Shown here one piece after another: positions 42,001 through 49,864 of a stretch of 64,000 bases of DNA (positions are counted from its first letter, which is position 1; each line of letters starts with the position of its first letter). Source of the DNA: Planctomycetaceae bacterium. GTDB taxonomy: Bacteria; Planctomycetota; Planctomycetia; Pirellulales; Pirellulaceae. Made by a program: the position numbers and the translations under genes. The DNA is taken from positions 64,001-128,000 of the forward strand of contig SXOA01000150.1 of NCBI GenBank assembly GCA_005778405.1. Direction: 5' to 3'. The notes under the pieces are model-generated. The model saw only the letters and a list, made by a program, of their open reading frames with translations. It was not told the DNA's origin and did not search any database.

Positions 42001-42957
42001 GATGGAAACATCATCATGTTTGTGGATGTCACCAAGTCGGAACTAGGCCCCGAGGCGGAAGGAACAACGGTCCAGAGCGCCAATGCCGTAACGGGTGCCG
42101 GGGCGGTTCGCGTACCTCAGGTCAAGAAGACGGTTGCCAGCACCACCGTTAACACGCGGAGCGGCCAGACGGTCATTTTGGGAGGGCTAATCACCCGCAG
42201 CCAAATCGAGACGACCCGGCGAGTGCCTTACCTGTCCGATGTACCGGTCTTAGGCCGGCTGTTCCGGTTTGACGCCACGCAAACTGACCGGACCGAGCTC
42301 TTGATCATCATGACCCCCTACATCATCCAGACGGACGAGCAGGAAAACTGGCTCAACCAGCGCGAATCGGAGCGGATGAGTTGGTGCCTGGCGGATGTCG
42401 CCAATGTGCATGGAGAAGTCCCGTACATCACCAGCAATGGAGCGGGCCTGGGGCCCTCCTCGCCGCTGATTTTCCCCGATGAAAACCCCAGTGGACCGGA
42501 AGAAATGCCGTTGCCTCCAACTCCGGGCATCGCCCCGCCGCCGATGGGTCCGCTTCCTCCACCGATGAGCCGGAACCGCAATCGCGGCCCGCAACTGGCC
42601 CCAGTTAGCCTGACGCCGGCAGACGGGAACGCTGCGTATGAAAGAAACACGGGCGAGTCTCCGCCAAGAATTGCTCCGCCCGGTGGTGCAGGGAACATGG
42701 GCGGAGTACGGCCGCCAGCGGTCCCCAGCGAACAGCCGACACCGGCTGTCTCTCCCAATACAGCGGAGAGCGGACCTGCCAGAGCGAGGACCATTCCCCG
42801 TGGCAAGACAGGAACCTGGCCCTGGCAGAAACAGGTCGGGGAGACAACGCCGCCGCCAAGGATCCTTGCACCGGCTGAAACGGAAGTTGAACCGGCAGGA
42901 TACAGCGGTCCGGATCAATCCAGCGAACAAGCCGCGGAGCCGGCGATTTATCGATAG
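39001..42957 (+). CDS. gspD: Very long type II secretion secretin
   Basis: A 1318-residue secretin, about twice the usual 650-700. Signal peptide around residues 14-37 (FAGIALALAAGLGTQAMLLAQ). Many N-type (NolW-like) segments follow, each with the pattern I-x-x-L-D or VRVFRLKNSIADELIQVLQE; a Pro/Gly/Ala linker (about 300-325) and a Gly/Gln-rich loop (about 565-600) interrupt them. The secretin core spans about 840-1115: VLIAEVKLSDVEQFGIELG, VLSRPQIQTLDNQQANVQVG, GIILQVTPRTNADGNI, QTVILGGLITRSQIETTRRVPYLSDVPVLGRLF and LLIIMTPYII. A Pro-rich tail of about 200 residues follows. It forms the outer-membrane channel. Confidence 0.93.
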   Translation: MVTSLVRRLKMARTRHFAGIALALAAGLGTQAMLLAQQPTRSAQRPFRFQEQDEVAQAEPETAPEVEPTELQSFPVPPDRLQSATLQLQKKYLGRKDVQITANRRVNQIFVTAPVLVLEEIAAFLVPELPEEKPLPPPKPVGQRVMPPAAERVQGTHPLKNVAARDFELALARIWYKRASFTTTQDRRTTQVKVPYGEEGLVAITIDHERDLVNIDMPRTAQDSWRQVLRAIDSPPRTGGVQSELVALNRAEPDKVQKALELIRSVTVPFATGEGPKKHIGQFVSTIFQQEPPAGAPPAAGQPAEGAPPPAGGDATRDIEAAAEAGGLQDEEGKIGPVDIQYIEGLDIFIIRGKRRDVERVQALIARIEAESEKTRPEVEIYMMEHVDDQAMAAMINQIYTPALGARQGTVTVIPLVKPNALILIGRRTGIEAVIDLVKKIDQPVAPDKQLRIFKLKYLSAIDAETKLRIFFTDRPGQGTTLRTGLGTKALIIADYRSNSLIVQASPRDMEEADRILTALDEDRGHVKMEVRVFRLKNSIADELIQVLQETIYAQQAQAQISQGAGGGGGQNILQQQGGQQQGGGGGGGAGTTTRAVSTPKPTELIIQRTNKFGVVELLESGILSDMRLSSDPRANALVVTGPASSMSLMEALIEQLDGLPIVSAQVKIFRLIESDATQMATMLTTLFGQQVNQQQQGVQGFQSATNAGESTLVPLKFSVDTRTNSIIASGNAGDLTVVHRILTGLDERDLRGRLTSVYMLKNTTAEPVATAINQYLTNRQQLNTQATNLVSPVNVWDQAIIVVPEAITNSLIVNASPKYAEDIKQIIKQLDQRKNMVAIQVLIAEVKLSDVEQFGIELGIQDSLLFDRGIGTVGFPFNQATVGNSTSAASLATRNAAASQGISNLALGRIDPTLGYGGLVLSASSDSVNVLVRALQHSQRLQVLSRPQIQTLDNQQANVQVGAEVRMISGSIVTNGIAQNTVDVVNTGIILQVTPRTNADGNIIMFVDVTKSELGPEAEGTTVQSANAVTGAGAVRVPQVKKTVASTTVNTRSGQTVILGGLITRSQIETTRRVPYLSDVPVLGRLFRFDATQTDRTELLIIMTPYIIQTDEQENWLNQRESERMSWCLADVANVHGEVPYITSNGAGLGPSSPLIFPDENPSGPEEMPLPPTPGIAPPPMGPLPPPMSRNRNRGPQLAPVSLTPADGNAAYERNTGESPPRIAPPGGAGNMGGVRPPAVPSEQPTPAVSPNTAESGPARARTIPRGKTGTWPWQKQVGETTPPPRILAPAETEVEPAGYSGPDQSSEQAAEPAIYR

Positions 42958-43003
42958 GTCTCGACTGCAGTTGATTATTGAAAACTCGCACGGAAGCTGA
43001 GCC

Positions 43004-44008
43004 ATGAGAAAATACCGCTGGTTGATGATACTGGTGATGGGCGTAAGTCTGGCGAGCGGCTGCGCGGGGAATACGAAGAACCTGCCTTGGGTGGACAAGT
43101 CCTCGCAGATTACGGAAAGCAAGTACCAGGCTCCCGCCAAAATGGTGGCGCTCTGGTCGCCGGCGATGTACAACACCCCAGGCAAACCGGCGACGCGGGG
43201 GTTTGGCGGCAGGCTGTATTTCTATAACGCGAAAAACGAACCGGTGCCGGTGCAGGGGCAACTGGTGGTGTACTGCTTCGACGACACCAGCAAAACCAAC
43301 GATCACAAACAGGCTGATCGCCGAGTTGCCTTTACACCGGAGCAATTCAGCGGCCATTTCAGTCCCACGGAGCTTGGCGCTTCCTACAGCATCTGGGTCC
43401 CTTGGGATGCAGTCGGCAATTCTCAGGCGGAAATCAGCCTGGTCCCGATCTTCACCGCCGCCTCCGGGCAGGTTGTGGTGGGACAGCAGTCCTTAGCCCT
43501 GTTGCCAGGCCCGGATTCACCGGTCCAGGAAAAGCGGGTGGAGGAGCAAGTTCTTTCCGCCAAGATGACTCAGGATGGAGACGTAACGCGAGTGGGGTTT
43601 GACCAGGAGATTACCGCCACCGGAGTTCGCCAAAGCCGCATCAAGTCGATGTCCATAACACTGCCGCAGAACCTGGCGGAGCGCGTCGCGGCCAGTCGGA
43701 ATCAAGAGCTGCGAATTGAGCCGCCGACGGAGAATTCGTTAGCGCCGAGACAGCTAAACGATGTGGCTGCGCAAAATGGCACCAATCCGGAGCAGACTTT
43801 AGACCCTCACTATGGCCCTCTCCCAAGGGGAGAGGGAGTAGATGCTACGGCGTCTTCTGCTCTTCCGCGTCAGCAGCGCCCGGTTGGACCTTTAGCTCAT
43901 TCCGAACGGTCTCAACCTCGGGCTCCAGCAATGCAACCCCCTCGGCCATTTGCCGGTCCTGCTCCGATGCAACGACCCCTTTCAGAACGGCCGTCGAGCC
44001 TTCCATAG
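43004..44008 (+). CDS. Lipoprotein of unknown function after the secretin
   Basis: A 334-residue lipoprotein: hydrophobic lead ending LASGC (Cys about residue 20). Residues about 45-230 form one domain (MVALWSPAMYN, GRLYFYNAKNEPVPVQGQLVVYCFDD, VAFTPEQFSGHFSPTELGASYSIWVPWD, AEISLVPIFTA) that I do not know by name. A Pro-rich tail follows. It comes 47 bases after the secretin gene and may be a pilotin-like or accessory partner; that is context only. The frame runs on past a strong palindrome at 43816 and overlaps the oppositely directed BON gene by 164 bases, so the last 57 residues may be a recent run-on. Confidence 0.75.
   Translation: MRKYRWLMILVMGVSLASGCAGNTKNLPWVDKSSQITESKYQAPAKMVALWSPAMYNTPGKPATRGFGGRLYFYNAKNEPVPVQGQLVVYCFDDTSKTNDHKQADRRVAFTPEQFSGHFSPTELGASYSIWVPWDAVGNSQAEISLVPIFTAASGQVVVGQQSLALLPGPDSPVQEKRVEEQVLSAKMTQDGDVTRVGFDQEITATGVRQSRIKSMSITLPQNLAERVAASRNQELRIEPPTENSLAPRQLNDVAAQNGTNPEQTLDPHYGPLPRGEGVDATASSALPRQQRPVGPLAHSERSQPRAPAMQPPRPFAGPAPMQRPLSERPSSLP
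43816..43836. terminator. Perfect 9-base hairpin at a convergent junction
   Basis: CCCTCTCCC-AAG-GGGAGAGGG, just before the stop of the leftward BON gene. Such hairpins often serve as two-way transcript ends between convergent genes; here it lies inside the open frame of the rightward lipoprotein gene. No T-run follows on either side. Confidence 0.5.
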
Positions 44009-44678
44009 TCACGCGGATGGGTCCGATCGTGGAGAGGCCGTGGAGGTTGGCGATACGTCCTTCGAACTTGGCGGTGAATTGGGGAACCGAAATGGGCTTG
44101 GCGGCAAAGCCGAGGCGGAGTGGGATGCGAATGGTGGAACGAGTTGTGTTCCGGCCCCCCTGCTGATTGAAATTCCCGCCCTGGTTGATCGAGCGGCCAA
44201 TCTGGGAGAACAAGTTGGCGAATTGATTGGTGTTGCCGGATGACTGGCCACCAATAATGTCAGGGTTGGAATTGATCAGATTCGCTCCTGTGGTGGTTCG
44301 TTCGATCGCAGCGCCGCGTGTGATCGGTGTTGCGGCTCCAATTTGTCCCGTTTCGATGGTGGTCTGGGCCGCACTGTTTCCGCCGCCGGAACCACTTCCG
44401 CTGGAAGTGCCGCTGCTAGTGGAACTGCTACCGGAATTGAACAACGAGCTGCTGCTACTGCTTCCACTGCTTCCGGAGTTGAACAGAGAGCTACTGCTAC
44501 CGCTGGTACTGCCTCCGGTTGTCGAGCGCCCGCCGGTTGAGCCTGTCGACATTCCGCCCGTTCCTCCTCCTCCCGTCCCGCCACCGCCAAATCCCTGCCC
44601 GTTGGCAATGCCGACAAATGCACCCGCGACAAGTGACAATGCAGCCGTTTGACAGATTCGAATCAAGGCTTTCTTCAC
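43845..44678 (-). CDS. Exported BON-domain protein with low-complexity N-terminus
   Basis: A 277-residue exported protein: signal peptide (AALSLVAGAFVGIANGQ), then about 75 residues of Gly/Ser/Thr-rich sequence with an internal repeat SSSSLFNSGSSGSS / SSSSLFNSGSSSTS, then an Asn/Gln/Arg-rich linker. The C-terminal 85 residues hold a BON domain: RIPLRLGFAAKPISVPQFTAKFE leads into IGPIRVTMEGSTAVLKGVVASEQDRQMAEGVALLEPEVETVRNELKV. BON domains bind phospholipid or other envelope parts. Start ATG 44678 is the first and fits the signal. Its 3' end overlaps the facing lipoprotein gene. Confidence 0.85.
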   Translation of the reverse strand: MKKALIRICQTAALSLVAGAFVGIANGQGFGGGGTGGGGTGGMSTGSTGGRSTTGGSTSGSSSSLFNSGSSGSSSSSSLFNSGSSSTSSGTSSGSGSGGGNSAAQTTIETGQIGAATPITRGAAIERTTTGANLINSNPDIIGGQSSGNTNQFANLFSQIGRSINQGGNFNQQGGRNTTRSTIRIPLRLGFAAKPISVPQFTAKFEGRIANLHGLSTIGPIRVTMEGSTAVLKGVVASEQDRQMAEGVALLEPEVETVRNELKVQPGAADAEEQKTP

Positions 44679-45164
44679 GGCTCACCTGCTAGCAGAATAA
44701 TCGCTTTTGGTAGTTAGTCAGGACTCTTCACCGTCAATCGTCACCACTGGACTCTGTGGCACAAAGTCTTGCCGGAAGGCCGGTTGTGCCACTCAGCGAA
44801 CTCTTTCATTGTGGGGGAAGTCTTCGGCCAGGGCAACAGCGACAGGGGAAATCACGTTGCACCCTCGCTTGCGATTCGTGTTAGTGATTGAACCTCCGCC
44901 AATCGAAAAGGTTTCTCAGATCCCCCTCAACCGAGGAAGCGGGTGATAAATAACCTTTCGCTCTAGGCGTTGTAAGTCATGTGGCATCAGTGTCTTGCGT
45001 CGATTTTCTATTGAGGTTATTCATCAACCTGCCTTCTGGATCGAAATGGCTTTTCTGAGCTCTTTGAAACAACTGGCCCGAAAAAGGGGTACTTTCGTGC
45101 AATCCGGCTGTTCGTTCACAGAGTGAGCGGACTCTATTGGTCAAATCAATTCTGGGGGATTCTC
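44679..45164. other. Divergent spacer with a 9-base inverted repeat
   Basis: About 490 bases without a gene. GTGGCACAA at 44756-44764 is repeated as TTGTGCCAC at 44784-44792, 19 bases apart. A run near 45111 (CACAGAGTGAGCGGACT) shares the GTGAGCGGAC core of the palindromes at 46951 and 52802. Promoters for both flanking genes should be here but none is clear. Confidence 0.5.
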
Positions 45165-46946
45165 GTGAGTAAGCAATCCTGGCTCGCACGCTCGTTGAAG
45201 TTCGTTGTTCTTCCGCTCGTTCTCGTCGCCGGCCTGGCAACTTTGGCCCGCGCGGAACGGGCTGTTGCCCCCAAGCTGCTGCCGGAGGGGACGCTGGCGT
45301 ATGTCCGGATTACGGACATGCAGGATATGGTGGCGAAGTTTCAAGAGACCGCTTCGGGGCGGATGTTTCAGGATGAGAATATCGCCCCGCTGGTGAAGCA
45401 GCTCTACGGCTCGGTGGAAGAGCAGTGGAAGCAGATTGAAGACCGGGTCGGACTGCCGTTGACAGAGCTGCTTAAGATTCCGCAGGGAGAGGTTTGCGTT
45501 GCGGTCGTTCCCGCGGGTGCAGGGCCGCCGGCGATTGTGATCATCGTGGATGTGAAGGACAAAATCCTCAGCGTCAACAAGTTGCTGGAAAAAGGGGAGG
45601 CCCTGATCACGGAAAACGGCGGCACCAAGACCAGCGAGGTCATCAATGACGTGAAGCTGAATATCTACACGGGCCCCGGTGGCCAAAGCGTGGCGCAGTT
45701 CGAAAAGGACGGCACCTTGGTCATCACCTCGAGCAAAGACCTGGTCAAGCCGCTGCTGACCGCCTGGTCGGGAAACGGAGAAGAGAAGTCGCTCGCCGAC
45801 AACGTCAAATTCAATTCCATCATGAGCCGTTGCAGCGGTTCGAAAGACGAGCGGCCGCAGATCACGTGGTACGTGGACCCGGTCGAAATCGCCCGCAAGG
45901 TGCTGGCCAATGGTCCCGCCTCTCTGGCCCTCGCCTTCTTCCAGCCGCTCGGCGTGGACGGCGTGAAAGGGATGGGAGGTAGCATGATCATGGGGGTCGG
46001 TGAATTTGATGATGTCATCCACTTCCACATTCTGCTCGACAATCCGCGGAGCGGCGTGGTGGAGTTAATTGCCTTGGGCTCGGGCGATTCCACTCCGGAA
46101 GCCTGGGTTCCCAACGACGTGACCAACTACATGACTTTACACTGGCGGTTCGAGGACATGTTCAAGAATGGCAACAAGCTCTGGGACAGCCTGCAAGGCG
46201 AAGGGGATTTCAAAAACATCGTCAAGACGCGGCTGTCGGACAACATTGGCATCGATGTGGAGACCGAGATTGTGCCCGCATTGGATGGCCGCGTGACGCT
46301 GGCCCAGTGGGTGGAAAAGCCGGTCACCGTGAACAGCCAGGTGAACATTTTCGGGGTCAAGCTGAAGGACGCGAAGAGTTTTCAGACTTCGGTCGTGGAA
46401 AAGCTGGTGGCGAAGTTCCCGGAAGCAGTGGAAAAGAAATCGTTCGGCGGAGTGACCTACTGGGCCGTTAAGATGCCGCAGCGGGAAGGCGCGCCCGAGT
46501 TGCCCGCGGGATTCCGCCGGCCGACTCCCGCCGCGGCCATCATCGGCGACTACCTGGTTTTGACGGATAGCACCAATGCTCTGCACAATTGCATTACCAC
46601 GACCAGCGACGCTTCCCGCGGCCTGGCGGGAGATTTGGAATACAAGTTGATCTCCGGCAAGATCAAACGGCAGGTGGGGGGAGATGCGCCGGCCCTGGTG
46701 AGCTTCTCGCGGCCGGAAGAAGCGTTGCGGTTTGTGTATGAGTTGGTGCGGGCCGAGAACACGCAGAAGGGGCTGGAGTCTGCTTCGGAAAATAACGATT
46801 TCCTGCGGAACGTGAACAAGGCCCTGAAGGACAATCCGCTGCCGGCTTTCTCGGTGCTGGCCAAGTATTTCGCCCCTGGCGGCGGCATGGTGGTGAATGA
46901 CGAAACTGGCATTCACTACATGACGTTCACGCTGCGGAGAAAGTAA
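45165..46946 (+). CDS. Exported DUF3352-like protein
   Basis: A 593-residue exported protein. Start GTG 45165 has GGGGGA upstream and begins a good signal peptide (FVVLPLVLVAGLATLARAE). The body follows the planctomycete DUF3352-like pattern: LLPEGTLAYVRITDMQDMVAKFQET, MFQDENIAPLVKQLYG, LPQGEVC-like LLKIPQGEVCVAVVP, AIVIIVDVKD, then ITWYVDPVEIARKVLA, YMTLHWRFEDMFKNGN and a second similar half (AIIGDYLVLTDSTNALHNCI). The role is unknown; members are abundant envelope proteins in this phylum. It is followed by a double palindrome and a convergent gene. Confidence 0.82.
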   Translation: MSKQSWLARSLKFVVLPLVLVAGLATLARAERAVAPKLLPEGTLAYVRITDMQDMVAKFQETASGRMFQDENIAPLVKQLYGSVEEQWKQIEDRVGLPLTELLKIPQGEVCVAVVPAGAGPPAIVIIVDVKDKILSVNKLLEKGEALITENGGTKTSEVINDVKLNIYTGPGGQSVAQFEKDGTLVITSSKDLVKPLLTAWSGNGEEKSLADNVKFNSIMSRCSGSKDERPQITWYVDPVEIARKVLANGPASLALAFFQPLGVDGVKGMGGSMIMGVGEFDDVIHFHILLDNPRSGVVELIALGSGDSTPEAWVPNDVTNYMTLHWRFEDMFKNGNKLWDSLQGEGDFKNIVKTRLSDNIGIDVETEIVPALDGRVTLAQWVEKPVTVNSQVNIFGVKLKDAKSFQTSVVEKLVAKFPEAVEKKSFGGVTYWAVKMPQREGAPELPAGFRRPTPAAAIIGDYLVLTDSTNALHNCITTTSDASRGLAGDLEYKLISGKIKRQVGGDAPALVSFSRPEEALRFVYELVRAENTQKGLESASENNDFLRNVNKALKDNPLPAFSVLAKYFAPGGGMVVNDETGIHYMTFTLRRK

Positions 46947-46950
46947 CAAA

Positions 46951-47016
46951 GTAGTCCGCTCACTCCGTGAGCGGACAGGCCTGCACACTCCGTGTGCAGG
47001 CTACTAAGCGGACTAC
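46951..47016. repeat. Nested double palindrome at a convergent junction
   Basis: Outer arms GTAGTCCGCT (46951-46960) and AGCGGACTAC (47007-47016) are perfect. Inside are two perfect 10-base hairpins, GTCCGCTCAC-TCC-GTGAGCGGAC (46954-46976) and GCCTGCACAC-TCC-GTGTGCAGGC (46979-47001 with the same loop core CACTCCGTG). The stop codon of the leftward pseudouridine synthase gene lies within the right outer arm. Likely a two-way transcript end or a REP element. Confidence 0.8.
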
Positions 47017-47936
47017 ATGAGCATCCGTTCGATCTCCACCGGCAGGGGAGATTCAAAACGCATCTCGTGGCCGGTGATGGGATGCTCGAAGGCGAGCCGC
47101 CGGGCATGGAGCGCGAGCCGCTTGTAAGGCCAGCGGCGATGCGCGGCCAGTTTGGGCTCATAGCGTGGATCGCCGATGACCGGATGGCCGGCTTCGGCGA
47201 AGTGAACGCGGATTTGATTACGGCGGCCGGTTTCCAGCCGGACCTTGACCTGGGTAAAGCCCTTGAGCCGCTGCACGACCTCATAGTGGGTGATGGCCCG
47301 CTGGCCAATCTCTTCGTTGTCCGTGGAGAAGCGGGTCAGGTCTTTGTCCGTGGCGAGCAGCGTGTTGAAGGTTCCCTTGTCTTTCTTGACCGAGCCGGCG
47401 ACGAGCGCCGTGTATTCCCGTTCCGGCTTATGCAGGGCGAATTGATCGCGGATTTGCTGGGAGATTTCCAGCGACTTCCCCATGACGAGCAAGCCGGAGA
47501 CCCCTCGGTCAAGCCGGTGGGCGGTGAAGACCTGCTTGCCGCCGGAGACGTGGCGGACGTATTCGCTGACCTTGGCGACGAGCGTGTTCGTCTCGCCCCG
47601 GATGGTGGGAACGGTCAGCAATTCCGGCGGCTTGTTGACGACGATGAGGTGGCGATCCTCGAAGACGATTTCGAAGCCCAGGTTGTTGCGGGGTTGCTTG
47701 CGAGGGTGGTAGATCTGCTTCGCGTCGTAGCGCACCTCGACCTGATCGCCGACGCTCGCCTGCTGACCGGGGAAAGCGCAGGTTGCGCCGTTGAGGAGCA
47801 CGCAGCCGTGATCGAAGAGGCCGAGGACCTGAGCCCGGGGGAGCATGTCCGTGAGAGATTGCACCACGCGGTCCATCCGCCGGCCCAGGTGGCGAGAATC
47901 TTGGTCGACGAGGACGGACTTTTTGGTCAGCGGCAC
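47013..47936 (-). CDS. RluA-family pseudouridine synthase
   Basis: A 307-residue pseudouridine synthase. An S4-like RNA-binding domain (about 15-80, RRMDRVVQSLTDMLPRAQVLGLFDHGCVLLNG) precedes the catalytic domain: FEDRHLIVVNKPPELLTVP, HRLDRGVSGLLVMGKS with the catalytic Asp in HRLDRG, EREYTALVAG, LETGRRNQIRVHFAEAGHPVIGD. It converts uridine to pseudouridine in rRNA or tRNA; the exact position cannot be told. Start GTG 47936 has AGGAG eight bases upstream and shares one base with the stop of the peptidase gene, so the two are coupled. Confidence 0.93.
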   Translation of the reverse strand: MPLTKKSVLVDQDSRHLGRRMDRVVQSLTDMLPRAQVLGLFDHGCVLLNGATCAFPGQQASVGDQVEVRYDAKQIYHPRKQPRNNLGFEIVFEDRHLIVVNKPPELLTVPTIRGETNTLVAKVSEYVRHVSGGKQVFTAHRLDRGVSGLLVMGKSLEISQQIRDQFALHKPEREYTALVAGSVKKDKGTFNTLLATDKDLTRFSTDNEEIGQRAITHYEVVQRLKGFTQVKVRLETGRRNQIRVHFAEAGHPVIGDPRYEPKLAAHRRWPYKRLALHARRLAFEHPITGHEMRFESPLPVEIERMLM

Positions 47937-49003
47937 TATTTCACTCCTGCCAGGTCGGCGATGACACGTTCCAATCCGGCGACAACCCGGGCGGTTCGCT
48001 TGAAGTCGAGTTTGTCCGGGGTGTCTTCCTTCTTGTGATAATGAGGATAGCGGAAAATGGCGGTATCCGTGACCATGAGAGCGGGATAGCCCTTTTCCAA
48101 AAACGACCAATGGTCCGACCAGCCGATCTCGGCAATGACACCGGGAAGGGCACAGCCGTAGGCGGGGAATTTGGTTGTCTCGCGGAATTTGCCGACCACC
48201 CTTTGGGCGAGCGGGCCGGACTTCACGTCGGCGACAAAGGCAATGAAGTCCCCCGTTTCGGGATAAATCCAGCGGAGCGGCAGCAGGTGGCCAAACTTCT
48301 GGCTTCCCTTTTCGTCGCTGTAATAGCCGATCGTTTCCAGGCTGAGCATGGCGACGATGTTCTCGTCTTTCTGTTTGCACTCGGTCGCATAAACGAGCGA
48401 GCCCATGTCTTTCGTTTGGAACCACGGCGGCTCTTCGTTGGCGAACAGAACGAAGCGAAGCGCGCGGGCCGGCTTCTTCTTGACGAACGCCCGGGCCAGT
48501 GCCAAAGTCGCCGCCACGCCGCTGCCGTTGTCATTCGCGCCGGGACAGTCGCGGACCGAATCGTAGTGGGCGCCGATGACGACGATTTCTTCCTTCCTAT
48601 CGCCGCCGGGGACTTCGGCAATCAGGTTCGCGACCTTCGCCCCGGCAATGCTGCGAATCTCGTATTCCTGCCGCTCTACTTTATAGCCAGTTTCCTCCAG
48701 CGACTTTTGCAGGAACTTTTCGGCGGCAACGAGATCCTTGTCGTGGAAGCCGCCGCGAACAATGTTCCGCTCGCCGATTTCGACGGCGAGCTTTGTGACA
48801 TCGGCTTCCAGTGCCTTAGCCAGCGCTCGTTCGGCGTCCGTCAGCGGCGGCAGCGGGCCCTTATGAACTTCCCCCGGCATGCTGATGAGGGGGATCGGCT
48901 CAGCGGGCTCGTCCGCAGCAAGCGACGGCCATGCGACCGCCACCATCAGGCCGCAGCAAATGCTGCGGCCCAAGGAGTACAGCAATAATTGTGTTGCCGT
49001 CAT
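47936..49003 (-). CDS. Exported M28-family zinc peptidase
   Basis: A 355-residue M28 peptidase. Signal peptide around 10-29 (CCGLMVAVAWPSLAADE). Zinc-site motifs: IVVIGAHYDSV (His and Asp), GANDNGSGVAATLALA (bridging Asp), FANEEPPW (catalytic Glu then zinc Glu), MLSLETIGYY, and a final His in YPHYHKKEDTPDKLD. All expected ligands are present. It should cut N-terminal residues from peptides outside the cytoplasm. Start ATG 49003 fits the signal. It lies 24 bases after the SGNH hydrolase gene and overlaps the pseudouridine synthase gene by one base. Confidence 0.92.
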   Translation of the reverse strand: MTATQLLLYSLGRSICCGLMVAVAWPSLAADEPAEPIPLISMPGEVHKGPLPPLTDAERALAKALEADVTKLAVEIGERNIVRGGFHDKDLVAAEKFLQKSLEETGYKVERQEYEIRSIAGAKVANLIAEVPGGDRKEEIVVIGAHYDSVRDCPGANDNGSGVAATLALARAFVKKKPARALRFVLFANEEPPWFQTKDMGSLVYATECKQKDENIVAMLSLETIGYYSDEKGSQKFGHLLPLRWIYPETGDFIAFVADVKSGPLAQRVVGKFRETTKFPAYGCALPGVIAEIGWSDHWSFLEKGYPALMVTDTAIFRYPHYHKKEDTPDKLDFKRTARVVAGLERVIADLAGVK

Positions 49004-49027
49004 CAGAAGAAAGTCGCAATTCGCCCC

Positions 49028-49747
49028 CTACTCTCCCATCAACTTCTTCACGCTCTCCTCGGTCGATTCCGCCCAGGTGCGGTAGCTCTTCTCGTTGAGG
49101 TGGAGCAGATCGGGCATCACTTCCTTGCTGAGGTTGCCGCTGGCGTCGAGAAACTTGGGGCCGATGTCGAGGTAGAAGACGTTCTTGTCATCCGCCAGCT
49201 TGGCGACTATGGCGTTCGCGCCGGCGTTGACCTGACGGTTCTTGTTTTCGTTGTTGGGGCCACGGGGGAAAATGGCCAGCACCAGCACTTTCGTCTCGGG
49301 GAGTTTTGTGCGGAGCTTCTCGACAATTGCCTTGACACCTGCGGCAATCTGCTCGGAGGTGTTTGTTCCGGAATTGTTCGTGCCGATCATCAGCACGGCC
49401 AGCTTGGGCTTGATCCCTTCAATGTTGCCGTTATCAAGCCGCCAGAGGACGTGCTGGGTCCGGTCGCCGCCGATGCCCAGGTTGACGGCATTCCGCTTCT
49501 CATAGAATTCCTTCCAGACTTTCGCCCCAGAGCCTTCCCAGCCTTGAGTGATGGAGTCGCCAATCAGAAGCAGGTCGGCGTTACCTTTTCTTACCCGTTC
49601 ATTGAAGCTCTCGTGCCGCTTCATCCAGCCGCCATCGCGGGGAACAGGAACGACGGCATCGTTGGGCTTGGCCTCTTGAGCCAAAGCCGGCGCTGTAAAA
49701 ACTAGAGCTAGAATTCCGACGAACCAACTACGTTTCAGCAGGGACAT
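49028..49747 (-). CDS. Exported SGNH/GDSL hydrolase
   Basis: A 239-residue SGNH hydrolase with signal peptide (FVGILALVFTAPALAQE). Block I LLIGDSITQGWEG carries the Ser nucleophile, block II NLGIGGDRTQHVLWRL the Gly, block III AVLMIGTNNSG the Asn, and block V MPDLLHLNEKSYRTWAE the Asp/His pair. It is closest to the platelet-activating-factor acetylhydrolase-like group, with probable sugar ester or acetyl ester substrates. Start ATG 49747 is set by GGAGG five bases upstream. First of three co-directed genes with the peptidase and pseudouridine synthase. Confidence 0.93.
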   Translation of the reverse strand: MSLLKRSWFVGILALVFTAPALAQEAKPNDAVVPVPRDGGWMKRHESFNERVRKGNADLLLIGDSITQGWEGSGAKVWKEFYEKRNAVNLGIGGDRTQHVLWRLDNGNIEGIKPKLAVLMIGTNNSGTNTSEQIAAGVKAIVEKLRTKLPETKVLVLAIFPRGPNNENKNRQVNAGANAIVAKLADDKNVFYLDIGPKFLDASGNLSKEVMPDLLHLNEKSYRTWAESTEESVKKLMGE

Positions 49748-49864
49748 GGCTGCCTCCAAGAGAAATGAGAGAGAGATTTCTGCCGTCAGTCTGGCACTGA
49801 CGGGGCGAAAGTCAACACCCGGCGGTGCCTGCTGGGTCCGTGTCCATCCGTGTTACTTCCGCAG

